From assembly GCA_030916835.1 (NCBI GenBank), contig JAUPWA010000019.1:1-7172 (forward strand): a DNA stretch of 7,172 nucleotides. Reading direction: 5' to 3'. This DNA is from Patescibacteria group bacterium. Its GTDB lineage: Bacteria > Patescibacteriota > Minisyncoccia > Phycocordibacterales > SBAW01. Below, one piece after another: positions 1 through 5,546 of this stretch (the first letter of the stretch is position 1; every line of letters begins with the position of its first letter). Made by a program: the position numbers and the translations under genes. The notes beneath the pieces are model-generated. The model did not search any database. It had not been told where the DNA came from and worked only from the letters and a program-made list of their open reading frames with translations.

Positions 1-654
1 AAGCTTGAGGTCGCGATTATTGAGAACCTTCAGCGCGAAGACCTTAATCCTATAGATCGCGCAGTCGCCTTTGCGCGCTTGGTAAACGAATTTGGTTTTA
101 AGCACACGCAAATTGCCGAGAAGGTGGGCAAGAGCCGTGAGTATGTCTCCAACACCATCCGCTTGCTCACCATGCCACAGGAGATGCAACAGGCGCTCAG
201 CGACGGCAAAATTACTGAGGGGCACACGAGACCACTGCTGATGCTTATCGACCGCCCAGAAGAGCAAAATACGCTCTTCCGTGAGATTATGCTCAAGCGC
301 CTCACAGTGCGCGACTCTGAGGCTATTGCACGCCGCATAGCGTACGACCGGGTGCGCAAAAAGGAGTATATGTATGCGCCTGAGATCATTGAGATGGAGC
401 GCGAGCTCTCGAGCCTTTTGGGTACGCGGGTTGCTATCGAGGCAAAAGAGAATGGCGGCAAACTCTCTATCGACTTTATGAGTGAGGATGACCTACGCAC
501 GCTCTTTGCCCAGTTGGCCAAGAAGTCTCAGGCTGCACAGGAAATTCCTCCGCAAAGGTCTGAGGATTCTGCGGACCTAAGTCTCGATGACCGTACAAAA
601 GACGAAAAAGAGCAGGATGAAAATACGTTTGACCCGAGCAGCTTCTCTATATGA
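1..654 (+). CDS. parB: ParB-family chromosome-partitioning protein, 5' end missing
   Basis: ParB is a CTP-dependent clamp that loads at parS sites and spreads on DNA for chromosome segregation with ParA. The frame is open from base 1, so the gene starts outside the window; 217 codons are visible. Window residues 8-17 read ENLQREDLNP, the conserved third CTP-binding box of ParB. Residues about 35-56 (HTQIAEKVGKSREYVSNTI) form the helix-turn-helix that reads parS, followed by GKITEGHTRPLL, also typical. Residues about 127-172 (ELSSLLGTRV, then SIDFMSEDDLRTLF) match the C-terminal dimerisation domain. The last 45 residues or so form an acidic, Ser/Asp/Glu-rich tail that looks disordered and is not part of the usual domain set. 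The N-terminal boxes, including the GERR box, must lie upstream, where parA would also be expected. The TGA stop overlaps the next start as ATGA, implying translational coupling. Identification is firm; chromosomal rather than plasmid origin is inferred from the housekeeping neighbours. Confidence 0.95.
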   Translation, partial: KLEVAIIENLQREDLNPIDRAVAFARLVNEFGFKHTQIAEKVGKSREYVSNTIRLLTMPQEMQQALSDGKITEGHTRPLLMLIDRPEEQNTLFREIMLKRLTVRDSEAIARRIAYDRVRKKEYMYAPEIIEMERELSSLLGTRVAIEAKENGGKLSIDFMSEDDLRTLFAQLAKKSQAAQEIPPQRSEDSADLSLDDRTKDEKEQDENTFDPSSFSI

Positions 655-1304
655 AACGAATATACCTAGTACGACACGGCGAGAGCGAAGCCAATATGGC
701 GCGTAGTCATGGCGACCACACAACGCCGCTAACTGAAACAGGGAAGGAACAGGCGGCTTTTATGGCACAGCGCGTTTCGCATCTCCCTATACAAAAAGTG
801 ATAGCGAGCAGTATGGTGCGTGCACACCAAACTGCTGAAATTATTGCAGCACCAAGCAACTTGCCGGTCATAACCTCGGACCTTTTTGTTGAGTCGCGCG
901 GTCCATCAGAGTTTGCAACTGCGCCGTATGATGATCCGAAAGCAATTGAAGCGTTTACACTGATTGGAGAAAATTATGGTAAGCCTGGATTCCAACTGAG
1001 CGACGCAGAAACGTTTGATGACCATACAAAGCGCGCGCAAGCAGCTCTCGAGTTTCTAGCAGGGTTAGAGGAAGAGCATATTTTGGTTGTTACACACGGC
1101 ATGTTTTTGCGCATACTGGCAGCCCATATTGTGTTTGGACCAACACCGAGTAGTCATGAGTGCCAAAAATTTATGCGGCGGCTACAAGTTCAAAACACCG
1201 GGCTTACCGTGTTTGACTATGGCATTCCCGATTATATTGGCCGACCAATCGAATTCCCTTGGCGACTGTGGATCTGGAACGACCACGCGCACTTAGCAGA
1301 GTAA
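651..1304 (+). CDS. Histidine phosphatase family protein (phosphoglycerate-mutase-like)
   Basis: A 217-residue member of the histidine phosphatase superfamily, which transfers phosphate through a phospho-histidine. Residues 4-12 (IYLVRHGES) hold the RHG signature with Arg8 and nucleophile His9. Thr25-Glu29 (TPLTE) and the SSMVRAHQTAE stretch with Arg57 are the usual phosphate-pocket elements. Glu82 in ESRGPSEF is the likely acid residue, and His149 in VVTHGMFLRIL is the second catalytic histidine, so the active site is complete. No signal peptide or membrane segment is seen, which suggests a cytoplasmic enzyme. The family covers phosphoglycerate mutases, cobalamin and sugar phosphatases and nucleotide phosphatases, and the substrate cannot be read from sequence; the length is close to small phosphatases rather than to the roughly 250-residue glycolytic GpmA. 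The start ATG overlaps the parB stop (ATGA) with no clear Shine-Dalgarno, so it is probably translated by reinitiation. Its stop lies two bases from the stop of the opposing RSH gene. Confidence 0.9.
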   Translation: MKRIYLVRHGESEANMARSHGDHTTPLTETGKEQAAFMAQRVSHLPIQKVIASSMVRAHQTAEIIAAPSNLPVITSDLFVESRGPSEFATAPYDDPKAIEAFTLIGENYGKPGFQLSDAETFDDHTKRAQAALEFLAGLEEEHILVVTHGMFLRILAAHIVFGPTPSSHECQKFMRRLQVQNTGLTVFDYGIPDYIGRPIEFPWRLWIWNDHAHLAE

Positions 1305-1314
1305 CTCTACTGCT
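1295..1314. other. Weak hairpin over the convergent stop codons
   Basis: AGCAG (1295-1299) pairs with CTGCT (1310-1314), A1309 is bulged, AG (1300-1301) pairs with CT (1307-1308), and the loop TAACT contains the phosphatase stop codon. This gives seven pairs with one bulge. There is no T-run after it on either strand, so it is not a standard intrinsic terminator, but it is the only structure seen at the junction of the two opposing genes. It could be chance. Confidence 0.2.
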
Positions 1315-2866
1315 TCTCAAGTGCTGCCCGGATATGGCGGCGGGCCAGTGTCGTCTTGGTAAAGTCGAGCCACTTAGCTTTTGGTGTTGCAGATTTTTTG
1401 GTTTGAATCTCAACGATGTCGCCGTTTTTGAGTGTTGTATCAAGGGGCACCATTTTGCCATTTACTTTTGCGCCAAACACATGGTCGCCAATGTCGGAGT
1501 GAATGGCGTAGGCAAAATCTATTGGGCTTGAGTTGATAGGGAGGTCGACAACGTCGCCGTTGGGGGTAAAGACGAACACACGGTGCGAGAAGATGTCTGT
1601 TTTGAGTGTTGTTTCAAAATCGGGGTTACCCTCTTCGTCTTTAAGATCAGCAAGCCAGTCGGGCGTGCCGTTGAGGTTATAGGGGAGGCGCCGCACGGGC
1701 TCCTCGGCAGGGTTGGTGTCTTTTGGCACCGCTGTTTTTCGGAATCCGGGGATAAGACTTTTTATCCAGTCAAAGCTCGACTGGCGGCTACTTGTACCTT
1801 GTTGGTGGCTCTCGCCGGTGGCTCCCTCTTTGTACATGACGTGTGCGGCGATGCCGTACTGCGCCTCGTGGTGCATCTCGCGGGTGCGAATTTGGATTTC
1901 AACAATGCCGCTGTGGTTGAGGGCACTACGCATACCTGAAAAGACGGTCGTATGGAGCCCTTGGTAGCCGTTTGGTTTGGGGAAGGCGATATAGTCTTTG
2001 ATTTTGTTTGGGAGCGGTTGCCACATCTTATGCACAACACCCAGCGCACGGTAGCAGTCTGCCACATCAGGCACAATAACGCGCAGCGCTGCCACGTCGT
2101 ACACACTACCAACATCGCCTCCTTTGCGTTTTACCTTTTGCCAAAAACTCCACAGGCCTTTGGTGCGATGGTCGATATCAAAACGGGTGATGCCCTCTTT
2201 AGTTAATTCGCTCCCAAGCGTGCGCACCATCTCCTCCAGATGGTCAGCAGACTCTTTTGCTGCCTCACCAAGCATCTTTTTTGCTTCAGCATACTCCTCC
2301 GGATAGGCATATTGAAAGGCGAGGTCTTCGAGCTCTTTGCGCACGACACCCATACCAAGGCGGTGCGCTATGGCTGCATAAATCTCAAGTGTTTCAAGGG
2401 CGATTCGCTGGCGCTTTTCAGGCGGGACAAAATCGATGGTGCGCATGTTGTGCAAGCGGTCCATGAGCTTGATGATAAGTACGCGAGCATCTTGGCCGGT
2501 CGCGACCAAGAGTTTACGCAAACTCTCGCGGTGTCGCTCGGCGCCACGATATTTAAAATGACCGAGTTTGGTAACGCCTTCAACCAAAAAACGCACATCT
2601 TTGCCAAACTCTTTTTCAACAGTATCAGCAGAGATGCCGGCATCTTCTATCGAGTCGTGCAACAGCCCTGCAGCAATCGTCTTAGAGCCCATACCAAGCT
2701 TAGCGAGGCCCTTAGCGGTCTCAACAAGATGGATGAGATACGGCTCGCCTGAAAAACGCTTGTGCTCTTTGTGGGCATCGGCGGCAAAGTTGTAGGCTTT
2801 GCGTATAAACACCTCGTCACCGGGCTCGGGCGCGGGCATGAGTTTGAGAATCTCTGCAACCTCCAT
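1307..2866 (-). CDS. RelA/SpoT-family (p)ppGpp synthetase/hydrolase, lacking the C-terminal regulatory domains
   Basis: RSH enzymes make (p)ppGpp from ATP and GDP/GTP and, when bifunctional, hydrolyse it. The hydrolase (HD) domain covers about residues 15-190. His46, His70-Asp71 in LLHDSIEDA and Asp136 in KLMDRLHNMRT are all present, so hydrolysis is expected. The synthetase domain covers about 225-345, with VYDVAALRVIV (Asp257), YIAFPKPNGYQGLHT and VEIQIRT (Glu323), so the catalytic acids are also kept. KIKD at 288-291 stands where bifunctional enzymes have RXKD and monofunctional RelA has EXDD, again favouring a bifunctional type. A TGS domain follows at about 426-490 (VFVFTPNGDVVDLP, then GAKVNGKMVPL). 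The protein ends at residue 519, just after the KWLDFTKTTLAR segment that follows TGS, whereas full-length RSH proteins run past 700 residues with helical, zinc-finger and ACT domains. The linker before TGS (about 349-425) is longer than usual. The ATG at 2866 has no visible Shine-Dalgarno and lies 39 bases past the T-run of an upstream terminator. Confidence 0.94.
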   Translation of the reverse strand: MEVAEILKLMPAPEPGDEVFIRKAYNFAADAHKEHKRFSGEPYLIHLVETAKGLAKLGMGSKTIAAGLLHDSIEDAGISADTVEKEFGKDVRFLVEGVTKLGHFKYRGAERHRESLRKLLVATGQDARVLIIKLMDRLHNMRTIDFVPPEKRQRIALETLEIYAAIAHRLGMGVVRKELEDLAFQYAYPEEYAEAKKMLGEAAKESADHLEEMVRTLGSELTKEGITRFDIDHRTKGLWSFWQKVKRKGGDVGSVYDVAALRVIVPDVADCYRALGVVHKMWQPLPNKIKDYIAFPKPNGYQGLHTTVFSGMRSALNHSGIVEIQIRTREMHHEAQYGIAAHVMYKEGATGESHQQGTSSRQSSFDWIKSLIPGFRKTAVPKDTNPAEEPVRRLPYNLNGTPDWLADLKDEEGNPDFETTLKTDIFSHRVFVFTPNGDVVDLPINSSPIDFAYAIHSDIGDHVFGAKVNGKMVPLDTTLKNGDIVEIQTKKSATPKAKWLDFTKTTLARRHIRAALEKQ

Positions 2867-2872
2867 GTATCC

Positions 2873-2878
2873 AGTGTA
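2873..2878 (-). promoter_or_regulatory. Possible -10 hexamer of the RSH gene
   Basis: On the - strand TACACT (four of six matches to TATAAT) ends six bases before the ATG at 2866. Only 39 bases separate that ATG from the T-run of the terminator upstream, and no convincing -35 element or Shine-Dalgarno is present. If the hexamer is used, transcription would begin at or next to the A of the start codon, giving a leaderless mRNA. A single weak hexamer can easily be chance. Confidence 0.22.
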
Positions 2879-2905
2879 CTACTTCGGGCCATAAAAAGAA
2901 GCCAT

Positions 2906-2945
2906 AAAAAAATGCGAGCCCCAGCGCCGGAAGGCGTGGGGCTCG
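2906..2945 (-). terminator. Intrinsic terminator after the small gene
   Basis: On the - strand CGAGCCCCA (2945-2937) and CGCC (2936-2933) pair with GGCG (2928-2925) and TGGGGCTCG (2923-2915). That makes 13 pairs with a single-base bulge at 2924 and a four-base loop, TTCC. After two more bases, CA, come seven T residues (2912-2906). This is a textbook rho-independent terminator acting leftwards, 12 bases beyond the stop of the small gene at 2958. On the + strand no T-run follows the stem, so it is one-directional. It separates topA and the small gene from the RSH gene. Confidence 0.9.
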
Positions 2946-2957
2946 TGGGGTGTCGCG

Positions 2958-3182
2958 CTAAACAACACCAATAAACTGGTAGCGGGTGCCGTCAGAAAGA
3001 CTCAGTGGTTCGTTGAACTGACGGAAGCTGACGCACGAACATCCCTTTGAGCTTGCGCTAAAGGTCGGATCTTCACGGTATGACGTGAAGATGATGATTG
3101 ATGTCAGATGGGCCCCGACTATCGAGCCCTGGAGCCATTCAATCACCTCCGCCAACCCGCCAAATAGTCTCGCGTTTGCCAT
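2958..3182 (-). CDS. Small uncharacterised protein, 74 residues
   Basis: I do not recognise this family. The start is ATG at 3182, because GGAGG (3192-3188 on the - strand) stands five bases upstream, a near-perfect Shine-Dalgarno; the TTG at 3194 in the same frame would overlap that site and is rejected. The protein begins MANARLFGGLAEVIEWLQGS and continues with a hydrophobic stretch (about residues 22-33, including TSIIIF) too short and broken to be a clear membrane helix. Two cysteines lie in KGCSCVSF (48 and 50), and the end is the aromatic GTRYQFIGVV. There is no signal peptide or known motif; a small compact soluble domain is the most that can be inferred. It lies 82 bases after topA in the same direction, has a candidate promoter of its own and ends 12 bases before a strong terminator. 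That context argues strongly for a real, expressed gene rather than a chance frame. A structured RNA is the main alternative, since a nine-base-pair hairpin lies inside it. Confidence 0.72.
   Translation of the reverse strand: MANARLFGGLAEVIEWLQGSIVGAHLTSIIIFTSYREDPTFSASSKGCSCVSFRQFNEPLSLSDGTRYQFIGVV
3069..3092. other. Perfect nine-base inverted repeat inside the small gene
   Basis: ATCTTCACG (3069-3077) and CGTGAAGAT (3084-3092) are exact reverse complements around a six-base spacer, GTATGA. In the small gene the element encodes roughly IFTSYRED. It could fold into a stable mRNA hairpin or be a dyad protein-binding site. No T-run follows, so it is not an intrinsic terminator. Confidence 0.5.
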
Positions 3183-3187
3183 AAGGT

Positions 3188-3192
3188 CCTCC
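3188..3192 (-). promoter_or_regulatory. Strong ribosome binding site of the small gene
   Basis: GGAGG on the - strand, five bases before the ATG at 3182. It decides the start of the small gene and is the only strong Shine-Dalgarno seen in front of any gene in this window. Confidence 0.75.
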
Positions 3193-3208
3193 AAGATTTA
3201 CAGCCAAA

Positions 3209-3240
3209 CATATAAAACCCCAAAAGCTTAATAAAGTCAA
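3209..3240 (-). promoter_or_regulatory. Candidate promoter of the small gene
   Basis: On the - strand TTGACT (3240-3235, five of six to the -35 consensus) precedes an AT-rich stretch. It contains TTTATA (3216-3211, spacing 18) and TATATG (3214-3209, spacing 20), either of which could serve as -10. It lies in the gap between the topA stop and the small gene, and would give a leader of about 20-25 bases that includes the GGAGG site. The -10 match and spacing are imperfect, so read-through from topA remains possible. Confidence 0.4.
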
Positions 3241-3264
3241 GCGGGTGTGGCGGGGAGCTGTGGA

Positions 3265-5484
3265 TTACTCCGCTTTCTTCTTTTTTGCGAAGCCACGTCT
3301 CTTTTTAGGTTCAGCTAGAATTTCAAGCGCGCGGGGGAGCTCAATTTTGTAGACGTCGTCAGTTTTGAGAGAGCGGAAGTCGGTATCATGCACTATGAAT
3401 GGTCCAAAGCGACCTATTGATGCAGTGATAGGGAGGCCTGTTTTGGAATGATTCCCAAGTACGCGCGGCAGTGAGAGGTAGGTCACCGCCTCCTCAACGG
3501 TGACGCTTGCAGGATCTTTGCCTTTAGGGATAGACGCGCGGCGAGGCTTTACCTTTGAACCCTTTTTACCTTCGCCGAGTTGTACAAACGGACCAAAGCG
3601 GCCGTTGAGAATATAAATAGATTCGCCCGTTTCAGGATGGGTGCCAATAGGCTTTTGCTCTTCATTGGTAATAACCTCACCCAACTCAGTGCGCGCACCG
3701 GTGCACTCGGGGAAGGTCGAGCAGCTCATGAACTTGCCTTGGCGCGAAAGCTTGTACACCATCGGCTTGCCGCAAATGGGGCAAGGAAACTCTTCGGGGG
3801 CGGGCCCCAGGTCGGTCAACTTGCCTGCCTCCTTGTCGCGCAGCTTTACCTCTTTTTGGAACGGCGTATAAAAATCACGCAGTGTTTTTACGTAGTCGCG
3901 CTTGCCTTGTGCTATCTCGTCGAGCTCATCCTCCATCTCGGCGGTGAAGGTGTCGCCGATATAGGTAGGGAAATTTGCTTCAAGAAACGTTGAGACAACG
4001 TCGCCGGTGTCGGTCGGGGCGAGCGAGCGACCCTCTTTGACCACATAGCCGCGGTCGCCGAGCGTTTTCATGATACTTGCATAGGTTGAGGGGCGGCCTA
4101 TGCCACGCTTCTCGAGCTCTTTGATGAGGCCAGCCTCGGTATAGCGTGGTGGTGGGGTGGTCTGCTTTTCCTGTGACGAAACATCTTCAACCTTCAGCAC
4201 GTCACCTGAGGAGACAGCAGGGAGCTCGACGTCTTCACCGCGCGCGGCAGGGTCGGCCTTGAGCCACCCATCAAACACCACCTGCGAGCCAGTCGCGGTA
4301 AACTGCGGTACCTGCCTACCGGCAGGCAGGCCGTCTTGTCCAGGAACTTCAGCAACAATTTTTGTACGCAAAATCTTCGCATCGGCCATTTGCGAGGCCA
4401 CGGTGCGGCGCCAAATGAGCTCGTAGAGCTTTTTTTGTTCAGGTGTGGTGCCGAGCGACTCTTTAGCAAAGTTGGTCGGGCGGATAGCCTCGTGCGCCTC
4501 CTGCGCATTTTTAGTAGTTACTTTAAAGGTGTGCGGCGCGAGATACTCTTTACCAAATTTTTTCTCGACAGTCGCGAGAATGGTGGCGCGTGCAGGAGCG
4601 CCAAGATTGGTTGAGTCGGTGCGCATGTAGGTGATATGGCCTGCCTCATATAACTTTTGTGCAATACGCATCGTGTTGGCGGGCGAGAAGCCTAGGCGCG
4701 AGGATGCTGCCTGCTGAAGGGTTGAGGTGGTGAACGGAGCACGTGTCACGCGCTTAGCCTCGGTTTCGCTCACGTCTGCGATGGTGAGCCCATCCTTTTC
4801 AACCGAGGCAATGATGTGATCAACTATTTTTTTATCACGCGGTTCCTCAGCACAGGTAAGGACAAGCGCAGCTTTTTTGGGTGTCTTGGTGGTTGCGGTG
4901 ATGACCCAAAACGTCTCGGGTATGAACGCACGAATCTCGCGCTCGCGCTCCATGAGGATACGTAGCGCGGGGCTTTGTACACGACCAGCCGAGAGGCCGT
5001 AGCGCACCTTCTTCCATACGAGACCTGAAAGGTCATAGCCCACAAGGCGGTCGAGCACGCGGCGTGCTTCTTGTGCGAGACGCAAATTGTCGTCGATGCG
5101 GCGTGGGTGCTTGAGTGCCTCGGCTATCGCATCTTTCGTAATTTCATGAAAGACGATGCGGTCTGGCTTGCGCAGACCCAACTCTTCTTGAATATGCCAG
5201 GCAATAGCCTCACCCTCGCGGTCGGGGTCGGTTGCGAGAATGATTTCGTCTGCTTTGTTGGCGAGCGCACGCAAGTCTTTAATAACCTGCACTTTGTTGG
5301 GTACAACCTCGTAGTGCGGAACGAAGCCTGCAGGAATATCAATTGCTTTTTTGTTGCTCTTGGGCAAGTCGCGCACATGGCCCACTGAGGCGCGTACAAC
5401 AAACTTTGCTGACCCATCGATGTCAGAGAGATATTTTTCTATCGTCTTTGCCTTTGCAGGCGACTCTACTATTACGAGCTTCAC
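3265..5484 (-). CDS. topA: DNA topoisomerase I (type IA)
   Basis: TopA relaxes negative supercoils by a transient 5'-phosphotyrosine break in one strand. Of 739 residues, the first 115 or so are the Toprim domain: VIVESPAKAKTI with Glu7, and TDPDREGEAIAWH with Asp86, Asp88 and Glu90 binding magnesium. SAGRVQSPALRIL (165-177) and the active-site YMRTDS with Tyr286 and Arg288 follow, then HEAIRPT (331-337) and YTEAGLIKELEKRGIGRPSTYASI (448-471). After the core there is one Cys4 zinc finger (Cys568, Cys571, Cys588, Cys594). Two GRFGPF-containing C-terminal repeats (628 and 691) and a Lys/Arg-rich tail ending in KKKKAE complete it. All key residues are present and the length is close to that of other TopA proteins with short C-terminal parts. 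Residues about 384-394 (DGLPAGRQVPQ) are an insert encoded by a palindromic repeat. The start is GTG at 5484, which gives the canonical MKLVIVESPAKAK N-terminus; only a weak AGAAG lies upstream. zwf and dprA precede it in the same direction. Confidence 0.97.
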   Translation of the reverse strand: MKLVIVESPAKAKTIEKYLSDIDGSAKFVVRASVGHVRDLPKSNKKAIDIPAGFVPHYEVVPNKVQVIKDLRALANKADEIILATDPDREGEAIAWHIQEELGLRKPDRIVFHEITKDAIAEALKHPRRIDDNLRLAQEARRVLDRLVGYDLSGLVWKKVRYGLSAGRVQSPALRILMEREREIRAFIPETFWVITATTKTPKKAALVLTCAEEPRDKKIVDHIIASVEKDGLTIADVSETEAKRVTRAPFTTSTLQQAASSRLGFSPANTMRIAQKLYEAGHITYMRTDSTNLGAPARATILATVEKKFGKEYLAPHTFKVTTKNAQEAHEAIRPTNFAKESLGTTPEQKKLYELIWRRTVASQMADAKILRTKIVAEVPGQDGLPAGRQVPQFTATGSQVVFDGWLKADPAARGEDVELPAVSSGDVLKVEDVSSQEKQTTPPPRYTEAGLIKELEKRGIGRPSTYASIMKTLGDRGYVVKEGRSLAPTDTGDVVSTFLEANFPTYIGDTFTAEMEDELDEIAQGKRDYVKTLRDFYTPFQKEVKLRDKEAGKLTDLGPAPEEFPCPICGKPMVYKLSRQGKFMSCSTFPECTGARTELGEVITNEEQKPIGTHPETGESIYILNGRFGPFVQLGEGKKGSKVKPRRASIPKGKDPASVTVEEAVTYLSLPRVLGNHSKTGLPITASIGRFGPFIVHDTDFRSLKTDDVYKIELPRALEILAEPKKRRGFAKKKKAE
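4311..4330. repeat. 20-base near-palindrome inserted in topA
   Basis: The + strand reads CCTGCCTACCGGCAGGCAGG. Nine of ten base pairs of the dyad are exact; the mismatch is A4318 against C4323. On the coding (-) strand it is read as L-P-A-G-R-Q within the TopA insert, and the length keeps the frame. The coding-strand element is open in two of its three frames. I saw no second copy in this window. From memory, very similar elements recur within and between genes in Patescibacteria, but I cannot verify that here. Confidence 0.75.
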
Positions 5485-5494
5485 GGTGCTTCTA

Positions 5495-5523
5495 CTAATA
5501 CAATGCGATTAGCTATTTTGCAA
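5495..5523 (-). promoter_or_regulatory. Candidate promoter of topA
   Basis: In the 62-base gap between zwf and topA, the - strand holds TTGCAA (5523-5518), a 17-base spacer and TATTAG (5500-5495), each matching its consensus in four of six positions. The -10 ends ten bases before the GTG start at 5484, so the 5' leader would be only a few bases long. The optimal spacing supports it, the modest matches do not; topA may instead be read from dprA-zwf, since no terminator is visible in the gap. Confidence 0.33.
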
Positions 5524-5546
5524 GTCTCAAGCTCTAACAGCTGTGG

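Noticed and set aside
1..6. HindIII site AAGCTT exactly at the window start, hinting at a cloning junction
   Set aside because: The ParB frame and its ENLQREDLNP motif run through normally, and AAGCTT also occurs elsewhere in the window; coincidence.
30..521. 163-residue open frame on the - strand opposite parB
   Set aside because: Ser/Arg/Ile-rich low-complexity translation with no motif, antisense to a gene with firm ParB homology; a shadow frame.
2240..2752. 170-residue open frame on the + strand opposite the RSH hydrolase domain
   Set aside because: No recognisable domain and fully antisense to conserved HD and linker residues of the RSH gene; also no Shine-Dalgarno.
3192..3194. TTG as start of the small gene, giving 78 residues
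   Set aside because: The codon overlaps the GGAGG ribosome binding site that is ideally spaced for the ATG at 3182.
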